Of a stretch of 64,000 bases of DNA, positions 16,901 to 24,364 are shown one piece after another. The stretch's first letter is position 1, and the number at the start of each line of letters is the position of its first letter. Origin of the DNA: Rhodoferax sp. (GTDB taxonomy: Bacteria > Pseudomonadota > Gammaproteobacteria > Burkholderiales > Burkholderiaceae_C). The translations under genes and the position numbers were made by a program. A model generated the notes under the pieces. It ran no database searches. It was not told the origin of the DNA and saw only the letters and a list, made by a program, of their open reading frames with translations. The stretch spans positions 1-64,000 of the forward strand of contig NZ_JAQTXM010000016.1 in the NCBI RefSeq assembly GCF_028688795.1. Direction: 5' to 3'.

Positions 16901-17550
16901 CGCTGGATGGCCTTTTCGCCCAAGCAGGGACTCAGACGGCCAGCTCGGGCAGCCAACGTGATCAGTATGGTCAGATGCCTGCAAACAATCCGGTGAACCC
17001 GCCGGCAAGTGCCTGTCTGCAACTGGCCGCCCGCCCCGGTGCCGTGCTGCAAGGCAAACCAGGTGCGCAACAAGCGCGCGGCCATGTGCTGGTGGCTTTG
17101 TGGGTGCGGCATTTGGCCGGATGTGCCAGCGGGCTGCACTTGACCAGTGTTGTGGTCGGAGTGGACGGCCAGGTGGTGTTGCCACCGATGTCTGCGGATG
17201 CCGCTCACACGGCACTGTCAAAGCTGGTGCAGGCCTATACCCAAGCCTGGGGCCAGCCGCTGCCTGTGGCTTGCAAGACCGCGTTTGCCTACCTGCAAAC
17301 ACAAGCCGCCAATGCGCAGCTGCCGCCAGACAAGCCGCCCAAAGACCCGCATGAGGCGGCACGGCTGGTGTTTGACACCCAGCCCGGCGCGCGATTTCCG
17401 GGCGAGTGGGCGCAATCCGCCTACTTGCAACGCGCCTTTGCCAGTTATGACGATGTGCGTGAGGGCTTGCCGCATTGGGCGCAAGTGCTCTATGGCGAAT
17501 TGGCTGCGCGTGTGGATGTGACGCAATCGACGGCGGAGGTGTTACCTTGA
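13906..17550 (+). CDS. recC: Exodeoxyribonuclease V subunit gamma (RecC)
   Basis: The 1214-residue protein is the Chi-scanning subunit of RecBCD. It shows the RecC signature at the N-terminus (VLHGNRLEDLRDLLLQVLQ, then VILLQSNGMKHWLEMALA), VMVPDMEAFAPHIQAVFG in the middle and PFAVIGLLGMNDGAYPR followed by FDLMASSWRAGDRSRREDDR later. The domains are inactive helicase-like folds, as expected for RecC. It opens the recC-recB-recD group, overlapping recB by 4 nt. A copy of the interspersed repeat is read in frame at about residues 845-865. RecBCD processes double-strand breaks for RecA. Confidence 0.95.
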   Translation: MTTSDLPAGFMVLHGNRLEDLRDLLLQVLQAQPLAVLEPEVILLQSNGMKHWLEMALASDDALGVCAATRMALPGAYLWQVYRAVLGPEAVPAAMPFDKNSLVWRLVRLLPDLCERHAVYAPLKRYLGEPLQPRKLYQLALQLADVLDGYQSYRADWLADWAAGRDVLRDAKGAGQGAADVAALPPEHAWQAQLWRDIRADVGADFEDSSRAAVHERFLVAMTAVKRQVDATGQRPPGLPARLVVFGVSSLPMQLVQALAALGQVSQVLMLVQNPCQYFWGDIVEGHAALRAQVRRRQSPKASAEPASAPLALDASRAATHPLLASWGKQGRDYLHLLDGFDAPEQYRQHWTRVDVFVDPTTAAPERPASQLALLQSAMLNLNPEPDAPQPLSDDGSLEFVSAHSAQRELEVLHDRLLAWFEDDATLKPRDVMVMVPDMEAFAPHIQAVFGRFAPGQPGFIPYAVADTTTRSTPLVQALEQLLSLPQARLTLFEWASLFEVAAVRKRFKVSEADVQLLQDWLATAGVRWGLDAAHRQVWGLPTGTQGLAQNTWAFGLRRLLLGYAVGADLGSATGRGDGGGNDDGDVADAGEAPGAGGLWHDTLAQPALSGLSAALMGSLLDWLQSITDTLAALSQDHTPAEWGVTLNQLLQRFFAPADDSEERALARVLEPLQSWLDACDAAGLDTPFPLEVVREHWLSQIEVGGLQQRFFGGGVQFGTLMPMRSIPFAVIGLLGMNDGAYPRAQAARDFDLMASSWRAGDRSRREDDRYLFLEAILSARQKLYVSWQGHSATDNSKRPPSVLVAQLLDHINALWTPSHSAQVQPLQPFSKVYFEAASGFCTFDKDWAVAHINKAQVAIENVVSNPDIVCPTSLTLDDLQRLLRAPVEVFFRNRLQTTLDQLSDLAEPDEPFALNALQQHQAGADLLQSFASSQSLARLQGAGQLPLAAFGQHTSEVLLDVATQVRARRDPWLARYPLALAAQPVDLSFDHGTSLSGALDGLFAQAGTQTASSGSQRDQYGQMPANNPVNPPASACLQLAARPGAVLQGKPGAQQARGHVLVALWVRHLAGCASGLHLTSVVVGVDGQVVLPPMSADAAHTALSKLVQAYTQAWGQPLPVACKTAFAYLQTQAANAQLPPDKPPKDPHEAARLVFDTQPGARFPGEWAQSAYLQRAFASYDDVREGLPHWAQVLYGELAARVDVTQSTAEVLP
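16440..16498 (-). repeat. Interspersed repeat, copy 5 (orientation B), in frame inside recC
   Basis: GGGCTGTAGCCCATATAAAT then AAAGCGCAAGTAGCTATTGA match the reverse form of the repeat. Translated in the recC frame it gives DKDWAVAHINKAQVAIENVV, a stretch with no RecC character, so it appears to be a tolerated in-frame insertion. Confidence 0.85.
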
Positions 17551-20500
17551 GCGAGCTGCAACCCGTGCTGATGCCATCTGTCCAGTCACCTAGCCAGCCC
17601 CTCAACCCCCTGACGCTGCCGCTCTCTGGCCTGCAGCTCATTGAGGCTTCAGCCGGCACCGGCAAAACCTGGACGCTGGCCGCCCTTTATGTTCGCTTGG
17701 TGCTGGGTCACACACCTGCATCCAATCAGCCTGGCGCTGGGCTTTACCCGCCGCAAATTCTGGTGATGACCTTCACCGATGCCGCAACGGCCGAATTGCG
17801 GGCGCGTATTCGGGCCCGGCTGGCACAGGCGGCCAAGTATTTTCAAAAAGGTGACGACACGCAGGCTGATGATTTCTTGCGCACTCTGCGCGCTGAGCTT
17901 GATCCAGCCGCTTGGCTGGCATGCGCCGCCCGGCTGGATCTGGCCGCGCAGTGGATGGACGAGGCCGCCATCTTCACCATTCACGGCTGGAGCAGCCGCA
18001 TGCTCAAGACCCATGCGTTTGACAGCGCCAGCCTGTTCACCCAGACCCGCGTGGAAGACAGCGAGCAGCTCAAGCTCACGGCGGTGCAAGACTATTGGCG
18101 CACCTGGTTTTACCGGCTCGATGCCGACAACCTGGCCGCGCTCGATGGTGTGGCCGACACGCCACAAACCTTGCTAGGCAAGCTCAAAGACCGCTGGCGC
18201 GTGGCCGAGCGCGCCCCGGCCGCCGACGCGCCCACCTTGACCGCACCCGATGTGGCGCTGGCAGAGTGGTCGCGCTGGCTGCAGCAACGCCAGGCCCTTG
18301 AAGCCCCGGCGCGTGCTGCCTGGACCGATGAGGTGGTGGCGCAATTGCGCGAGGTTGTGGCGGGCAAAATCCTCAAGGGTTATGCGTCCAACCATTTACC
18401 GGGTTGGCTGGAAAAAATGGCCGCCTGGGCGCAGGGCGACGAGATTGCGCTGGACGTGCTGGAGCGCTTCACGTGCAGTTACGTGGTCAGCAAAGGCTGG
18501 ACGCAAGCGGCAAACTTTCCCGCGTTCGATGCGCTGCAAACCCTTTACGACTGCCTGGCGCAAGCGCCCGACATCGCCGAAATGCTTTTGAGCCACGCCG
18601 CTGTGGCGGTGAGTGCGGCCTACCAGCGCGCCAAACAGCAAGCTGCGCAATTTGACTTTTCTGACCTGCTGCAAAACCTGTACCGTGCGCTACAAGCCCC
18701 GGACGGCCGTCTGGCGCAGGCTATTGGCACGCAATACCCGGTGGCGCTGGTGGACGAGTTCCAAGACACCGACCCTTGGCAGTTTGGTAGCCTTATCAAA
18801 ATTTATAGTGGCTCACGCTTAATTGATGGGGGCTTGATCATGATTGGTGACCCAAAACAGGCCATCTACAGCTTTCGTGGGGCCGATCTGGCGACCTACT
18901 TGCAGGCCCGCAACCAAGCCCAGGGCATCTACACCTTGGCGGGTAACTTTCGCGCCATTCAGGGTTTGGTTGGCGCCGTGAACCATGTGTTTAAAAGCGC
19001 CAACGCGCCGTTTGGCGATGTGCCGTTTGCGCCCGTGGTGGCCTGCAACCCCGGCATCAAGCCGCTGCAGGTGGCGGGCCAGTCTCAAGTGGCCATGACG
19101 GTGTGGCACCTGCCGTATGACAAAACCCCGAGCAAGGGCGACTTCATGGCGGACATGTCTGCTGTTTTTGCCACGCAGATGGTGAGCCTGCTGCAATCAA
19201 GCGCTGCCCAGCCGGGCGACATGGCGGTGCTGGTGCGTGACCGTTTTGAGGCCGCCAAAATCCGCGACGCGCTGGCGGCGCGCGGCGTGCGCAGCGTGTA
19301 TTTGTCAGAGCGCGACAGCGTGTTTGCGTCTGCCCAGGCGCAAGACCTGTGGCGCGTGCTGCGGGCCGTGGCCAAACCCGGTGACACGCGTTTGCTGCGC
19401 GCGGCCTTGCTCACCCATTTGTGGGGTTTGAGCTGGCCCGAACTCGATGCCATGATGAGCATTGAAGCCGCCTGGGACGCACAGGTGGAGCAATTTTTAC
19501 AGTGGCAGCAAATCTGGCGCAACCAGGGTGTGTTGCCCATGCTGCACCGTTTGCTGCACGATCAGGCCCTGGCGCAGCGGCTGCTGCAACAAGGCGCGCC
19601 GGGCGAACGCGCCCTGACCAACGTGTTGCATCTGGGTGAACTACTGCAAGCCGCCAGCACCTCACTGCAAGGCGAAGGCGCACTGCTGCGGCATCTGGAG
19701 GCCCAGTTGCGCCGCCCCAGTGCCAGTGCCGAGACCGCGCCGCTGCGCCTGGAAAGTGATGCGCATCTGGTGCAAGTGGTCACCCTGCACAAATCCAAGG
19801 GGCTGGAATACCCGCTGGTGTTTCTGCCCTTCATGTCCAACTACCGTGCCGAGAAAAAGAGCAGTGGCCGCGACGATGCAGAGCGCCTGGCGGAAGACAT
19901 TCGCTTGTTTTACGTGGCCGTGACCCGCGCCCAATGCGCCCTGTGGCTGGGCGTGGCGCAGGTCAGCGGTGATGTGGATGGCAAGAAACCCGTGCCCAAA
20001 AGCGCGCTGTCGGTGTTGCTGGGCCGCAGCGCGCCGGATGACCAGGCGCAGCGGCTGGCCACATGGGCTGGCCCGGACATCTTGGTGCAAACCGCACCGC
20101 AAGCCGCTGATGTGATGTTCGAGCCGGTGTCGACCACTGTTGAGCCTCAGGGCGCGCGCGTGGCCAAACGGGTGCTGCGGCGCAACTGGTGGAGTGCCAG
20201 TTTCAGCGCCCTGACACGTGACTTGGATGCGGCCAGCGCCCAAGCCACGTCGTTGGGCAGCGAGCGTGACGATTTGGTGACCGACGCCCAGCTGGACAGC
20301 ACCGAAATTGATGTCCTGTCGCCCGACGACGCCACCGCCACTGAGCTGTTTGTGCCCGACCTCACCTTCAATGCTTTTCCCGCCGGTGCCAGCTACGGCA
20401 CACTTTTGCATGACCTGCTGCAGTGGCAGGCAGAGCACGGCTGGCTGGCAGCTCATGTGGCACCTGATGACGGGAGCTGCGCCTGGGCCACGCAACTGGC

Positions 20501-21128
20501 GCGGGCCTGCCAGCGTGCTGGGCTCGACGGTGCGCAGGGCGGCTTGTTAGCGGCGTGGGTTTCTCAAATTATTAAGGCTAATTGGCCTCTAGCCCTTATA
20601 AAACATGCGCGAGCAGCTATTAATTTGAGAGAGATGACTTTAGGGGAATTAAAGACGCCGGATTACTGGCCAGAAATGGGTTTTACCCTGCCGGTGAAGC
20701 GCCTGCAAAGTGTCTGGCTGGACCAAAAGATCAGCCAAGCCGTGTGGCCGGATTTGCCCCGAACCGCCCTGCAAGCGCGCCTGCTTGAAGGCCTGCTGAC
20801 TGGCTTCATGGACCTTGTATTCCAGGCACATGGCCGCTACTACGTGCTGGATTACAAGTCAAACCGCCTGCCCAATTACGCGCCGGCCACCCTGAAAGCC
20901 GCCATGCTGGACCACCGCTACGACGTGCAAGCCGTGCTTTATGTGCTGGCCTTGGACCGCCTGCTGAAAAGCCGCCTGCCAGACTATGACTTTGACCAGC
21001 ACATGGGTGGCGCACTGTATTGGTTTGTGCGTGGGGTCGATCAGCCTGGCATCGGCATGCTGGCCTTGAACCCGTCGCGCGGACTGATTGAGGCACTGGA
21101 TGCCGCCCTGGCTGGAGAGCCGTCATGA
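17547..21128 (+). CDS. recB: Exodeoxyribonuclease V subunit beta (RecB)
   Basis: A protein of about 1193 residues with UvrD-type helicase motifs: Walker A EASAGTGKTWTLAALYV, motif Ia VMTFTDAATAELR, motif II VALVDEFQDTDPWQF, motif III GDPKQAIYSFRGAD, and motif V VVTLHKSKGLEYPLVFLPF. The C-terminal nuclease domain keeps LTGFMDLVFQ and YVLDYKSNRLP with the metal-binding Asp and Lys. The start is uncertain: I prefer TTG at 17547, which overlaps the recC stop (TTGA) and has GGAGG 8 nt upstream; ATG at 17571 is the alternative. Two copies of the interspersed repeat lie in frame, one just before motif III (decayed) and one near residue 1010. Confidence 0.94.
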   Translation: MSELQPVLMPSVQSPSQPLNPLTLPLSGLQLIEASAGTGKTWTLAALYVRLVLGHTPASNQPGAGLYPPQILVMTFTDAATAELRARIRARLAQAAKYFQKGDDTQADDFLRTLRAELDPAAWLACAARLDLAAQWMDEAAIFTIHGWSSRMLKTHAFDSASLFTQTRVEDSEQLKLTAVQDYWRTWFYRLDADNLAALDGVADTPQTLLGKLKDRWRVAERAPAADAPTLTAPDVALAEWSRWLQQRQALEAPARAAWTDEVVAQLREVVAGKILKGYASNHLPGWLEKMAAWAQGDEIALDVLERFTCSYVVSKGWTQAANFPAFDALQTLYDCLAQAPDIAEMLLSHAAVAVSAAYQRAKQQAAQFDFSDLLQNLYRALQAPDGRLAQAIGTQYPVALVDEFQDTDPWQFGSLIKIYSGSRLIDGGLIMIGDPKQAIYSFRGADLATYLQARNQAQGIYTLAGNFRAIQGLVGAVNHVFKSANAPFGDVPFAPVVACNPGIKPLQVAGQSQVAMTVWHLPYDKTPSKGDFMADMSAVFATQMVSLLQSSAAQPGDMAVLVRDRFEAAKIRDALAARGVRSVYLSERDSVFASAQAQDLWRVLRAVAKPGDTRLLRAALLTHLWGLSWPELDAMMSIEAAWDAQVEQFLQWQQIWRNQGVLPMLHRLLHDQALAQRLLQQGAPGERALTNVLHLGELLQAASTSLQGEGALLRHLEAQLRRPSASAETAPLRLESDAHLVQVVTLHKSKGLEYPLVFLPFMSNYRAEKKSSGRDDAERLAEDIRLFYVAVTRAQCALWLGVAQVSGDVDGKKPVPKSALSVLLGRSAPDDQAQRLATWAGPDILVQTAPQAADVMFEPVSTTVEPQGARVAKRVLRRNWWSASFSALTRDLDAASAQATSLGSERDDLVTDAQLDSTEIDVLSPDDATATELFVPDLTFNAFPAGASYGTLLHDLLQWQAEHGWLAAHVAPDDGSCAWATQLARACQRAGLDGAQGGLLAAWVSQIIKANWPLALIKHARAAINLREMTLGELKTPDYWPEMGFTLPVKRLQSVWLDQKISQAVWPDLPRTALQARLLEGLLTGFMDLVFQAHGRYYVLDYKSNRLPNYAPATLKAAMLDHRYDVQAVLYVLALDRLLKSRLPDYDFDQHMGGALYWFVRGVDQPGIGMLALNPSRGLIEALDAALAGEPS
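18792..18835 (+). repeat. Interspersed repeat, copy 6 (decayed, orientation A), inside recB
   Basis: TTTATAGTGGCTCACGCTTA then ATTGATGGGGGCTTG aligns to the consensus with several changes. It encodes IYSGSRLIDGG, replacing the usual RecB residues immediately before the GDPKQAIY helicase motif. Confidence 0.5.
20566..20632 (-). repeat. Interspersed repeat, copy 7 (orientation B), in frame inside recB
   Basis: AATTGGCCTCTAGCCCTTAT then AACATGCGCGAGCAGCTATT and AATTT is close to the consensus. It is read through as NWPLALIKHARAAINLRE between the helicase core and the nuclease domain, where an insertion would be structurally tolerable. Confidence 0.88.
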
Positions 21129-23134
21129 GTCAGGTGCAACGTCCACTGTCGCTCACGTCGCCTGAGACGCAGGCAGTTTTGGCTGAGACCCTGCCGTTGA
21201 CCGCATTGGATAGTGCATTTGCCCAATTCTTGAGCGAATCACAGTCAACTGACGACCCTCGTCACAGTCTACTGGCGGCATTGGTCAGCCACCAATACGG
21301 CCGTGGCCACGCCTGCCTGGATCTGCAGTTACTGACCGAATTTGGCGTAGTAGCACTTGGTTGGGACACCCGGCTGCAAGACTTGTTGCCGGCCGGTCTG
21401 GCTGCTGCTGCGTCTGGATTACCTTGGGTTCAAGGCCCAGGCAGCCCGCTGGTGTTGGACGGCACGCGCCTGTACTTGCGCCGCAATTGGGCCGCTGAAC
21501 AAGCCATTCGCAGGTCCATCTTGGCGCGTCTGGCGCAGCCTTGCGCGGTGCCAGACACCTTGAAAGCCGCGCTGGACAGTTTATTTGCAGCCCCATCAGG
21601 CGGTACAGCTTCCCCTGACTGGCAAAAGGTGGTCTGCGCGGTGGCCGCACACGGCCGCTTCACCCTGATCACTGGCGGCCCCGGTACCGGCAAAACCACC
21701 ACTGTGGTGCGCTTGCTGGGTCTGCTGCAGTCGCAGGCGACTCGAATCGGCAAGCCCTTGCGGATTGCGCTGGCTGCGCCCACCGGCAAGGCGGCGGCGC
21801 GTCTGGGTGAGTCCATCTCCGTGGCCATTCAACAGTTGCCCGCCCACATGCAGGCAAACATTCCCACGCAGGCGCAAACCCTGCACAAGCTGTTGCAGGT
21901 GCGATCAAGCCTTCGGGCAAGTCCACCGCCCGCCCTGGCGCTGGATTTGGTGGTGGTGGACGAGGCCTCGATGATTGACCTGGAAACGATGGCGCGCCTG
22001 TTGGCCGCCGTGCCCATAAGCGCCAGTCTGATCTTGTTGGGCGACAAAGACCAACTGGCTTCGGTTGAAGCCGGTGCGGTGATGGGGCAACTGTGCGATG
22101 GGGCAGAGCGGGGCGGCTACACCTTAGATACCGTGCAATGGGTACAGACCCATAGCGGCGAAGACATCAGCGCCTGGTCAGGCAATGGCCCAGGCGGTCA
22201 CTGGCTTGGCGTGGGTGCCGAGTTGCGTGAAGGGGTCAGCGGCGTGGCTGGCCGTGGCTCAAGCCTGGCGCAGCACACCGTCATGCTGCGCCTGAGTCGC
22301 CGTTTTGCTGCCGACAGTGTGATTGGCCAGTGGGCCAGCGCGGTGAATGCGGGCGAGCGTCAGCAAGTGGCTGAGTTGTGGTCGGCCACACCACGCTGGT
22401 CACCGGCTCAAGCCGCCAGCGTCACCCGACTGGAGCCTTCACACGGCTTTGATGCCCCACTGGCCAGGCTGGTGCGTGTCGGTTGGCACGATTGGCTGGC
22501 AGATTTGGTGTCCATTGGCAGTGCGCTGTCGGCTGAGCCCCTGTTGGGCCGACTTCAATCGGCCAGGTCGTCGCAAGTCGACCCCATAAAGTCCGCCCAA
22601 CCAGGCCAATTCAGCGATGCCCAGGCACTGGCGCTCTTGGCTGCTTTTGGCAAATTTCAAGTGTTGTGTGCTTTGCGTGAGGGCCCTTGGGGTGTGACGG
22701 CGCTGAACCGTGCCATTGCCCGCGCTTTAGGCTTTGTGCCGGAAGGCTGGTATGCCGGCCGCCCGGTCATGGTCACGCGCAACGATTACCACCTGAATTT
22801 GATGAACGGTGATGTGGGTCTGTGCCTGCCCACGGCCCAAGGATTACGCGTGGCCTTTGCCCAGGGCACCGCATTGCGCTGGGTTTTGCCGTCGCGGCTG
22901 GACGCGGTGGAGACCGTGTTTGCCATGACAGTGCATAAATCCCAAGGCTCAGAGTTTGACCATGTCGCGCTACTGTTGCCCGATCGCATCGCGCCAGTGC
23001 TGACGCGTGAACTGCTCTACACCGGCATCACCCGGGCCAAAAAGTGTTTGACCCTGGTGGTGCCTCAGGTCGGGGTGCTGCGCCAGGCCGCGGCGTCACG
23101 CATTTTGCGCAGCGGCGGCTTGTCCATGGGCTGA
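21125..23134 (+). CDS. recD: Exodeoxyribonuclease V subunit alpha (RecD)
   Basis: The 669-residue 5'-3' helicase has Walker A TLITGGPGTGKTTTVVRLLG, LAAPTGKAAARLGESI, motif II LDLVVVDEASMIDL, motif III ILLGDKDQLASVEAGAV, LSRRFAADSVIG and the C-terminal UvrD-like motif VFAMTVHKSQGSEFDHVALL with YTGITRAKK. Its ATG overlaps the recB stop as ATGA, so the subunits are translationally coupled. About 50 residues after motif III (GAERGGYTLDTVQ to GRGSSLAQHT) are more polar and longer than in enteric RecD. The fast motor of the RecBCD complex is complete. Confidence 0.95.
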   Translation: MSQVQRPLSLTSPETQAVLAETLPLTALDSAFAQFLSESQSTDDPRHSLLAALVSHQYGRGHACLDLQLLTEFGVVALGWDTRLQDLLPAGLAAAASGLPWVQGPGSPLVLDGTRLYLRRNWAAEQAIRRSILARLAQPCAVPDTLKAALDSLFAAPSGGTASPDWQKVVCAVAAHGRFTLITGGPGTGKTTTVVRLLGLLQSQATRIGKPLRIALAAPTGKAAARLGESISVAIQQLPAHMQANIPTQAQTLHKLLQVRSSLRASPPPALALDLVVVDEASMIDLETMARLLAAVPISASLILLGDKDQLASVEAGAVMGQLCDGAERGGYTLDTVQWVQTHSGEDISAWSGNGPGGHWLGVGAELREGVSGVAGRGSSLAQHTVMLRLSRRFAADSVIGQWASAVNAGERQQVAELWSATPRWSPAQAASVTRLEPSHGFDAPLARLVRVGWHDWLADLVSIGSALSAEPLLGRLQSARSSQVDPIKSAQPGQFSDAQALALLAAFGKFQVLCALREGPWGVTALNRAIARALGFVPEGWYAGRPVMVTRNDYHLNLMNGDVGLCLPTAQGLRVAFAQGTALRWVLPSRLDAVETVFAMTVHKSQGSEFDHVALLLPDRIAPVLTRELLYTGITRAKKCLTLVVPQVGVLRQAAASRILRSGGLSMG

Positions 23135-23188
23135 TGTGCCAAGTCACTTGGACGCACAGCCGCTGGCCTGAATTGGTTACAGTGCGCG

Positions 23189-24295
23189 ATGATTTGCCAA
23201 CTTGCCCCATTCAGAAGTGTGTTCGTAGCTTTGTGCGCGATGTTGACCCTGAGCACTTTTTCAGCACGTGCACAGGTTACGGTACCCTCAGTTCAAAGCG
23301 TCAAACCAAGCAGTAGCCGCTGGGACAGCGGTGCCGGGTTTGTGTTTAACCAGGGTAAAAAGAAGACACTGAAGATTCGCCAGTCGGTGAGTGGCGTGGC
23401 CTGCAACCTTGACGCACAGGGCAAGCGCATCTGTCTGCTGGCATTTGATGAGGGCTCACAGGCACGTTATGCCTATCCGCAAGACGGTCGGCTCGCAGTA
23501 GATGCTGAAATCGTTCAGTTTGCTGGCATTCACGGTGAGCTCGATGCCGAGGGTGCGGCGACCGATGGGCGTTACGTTTACGTCACGGGCTCCCACTCTG
23601 CCAAGCGCTCCGATTGCAGCAGCAACCCGAGCAGCCGCCACGTCATTCGCCTGTTGCTGGACCCGGCCACGGGTCGGGTGGTGCAGGGCGGGCAGGCCGA
23701 CACCGGGCGGCTTTGGCCGTTGATGCAGGCACAGAGCGCGCTGCAAGCCTATGTAGGTGAGCGCAAATGCCTGGGGTCTGAGCCACCACCCAAAGCGCCC
23801 AAATTGGCTGGTCAGCAGGGCATCAACATCGAAGGGCTGGCCGTGCAGAACGGGCGGCTGTATTTTGGCTTTCGCGGGCCGGTGGTGAAGGGCGAAGCCC
23901 TGGTGCTGGCGGTGGATGCAGACGCCTTGTTCAATGGCAGTGACCCCCACACCAACTTGACCCGATTGGAACTGGGCGCACACCGTGGCATTCGCGACAT
24001 GGTGGCGGTATCGGGCGGATTTTTGCTGCTGGCTGGCCCCGATGACGATGCCGCCAGCCTTGCAACAGGCTGGGCGGTTTTTTGGTGGGATGGCAAGCCG
24101 GTGACGACCGTGGCGCAACCCAGGCTATTGGCCGCACTGGAACTCAGGCAGGTCAAGATGCGTTCATGCGATGGGGCTCTGAAACCTGAGGCGCTGACCG
24201 TGCTAGAAGAAAGCCCCAAGTCCTACAAGTTGCTGGTGTTGTCTGACGGCATGTGTGATGGTGGTGCGCTGACGTTCACCGTACCCAAGCCATGA
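23189..24295 (+). CDS. DUF3616 domain secreted protein
   Basis: The 368-residue protein has a clear signal peptide (FRSVFVALCAMLTLSTFSAR, cleavage after ARA near residue 28). The rest matches DUF3616: VQFAGIHGELDAEGAATDGR, YVYVTGSHSAKR, GINIEGLAVQNGRLYFGFRG, LGAHRGIRDMVAV and LLVLSDGMCDGG. The pattern of short strands with Gly and Asp turns suggests a beta-propeller in the periplasm. No enzymatic residues are recognised and the function is unknown. It stands alone, convergent with the c-di-GMP gene that follows. Confidence 0.82.
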   Translation: MICQLAPFRSVFVALCAMLTLSTFSARAQVTVPSVQSVKPSSSRWDSGAGFVFNQGKKKTLKIRQSVSGVACNLDAQGKRICLLAFDEGSQARYAYPQDGRLAVDAEIVQFAGIHGELDAEGAATDGRYVYVTGSHSAKRSDCSSNPSSRHVIRLLLDPATGRVVQGGQADTGRLWPLMQAQSALQAYVGERKCLGSEPPPKAPKLAGQQGINIEGLAVQNGRLYFGFRGPVVKGEALVLAVDADALFNGSDPHTNLTRLELGAHRGIRDMVAVSGGFLLLAGPDDDAASLATGWAVFWWDGKPVTTVAQPRLLAALELRQVKMRSCDGALKPEALTVLEESPKSYKLLVLSDGMCDGGALTFTVPKP

Positions 24296-24364
24296 GGCAC
24301 CCACGGGTGAATGGGTTGTTTGAGCCAAGCCAAGTCGCGCTGGCATCCGTGCAGTTTTTGGAAA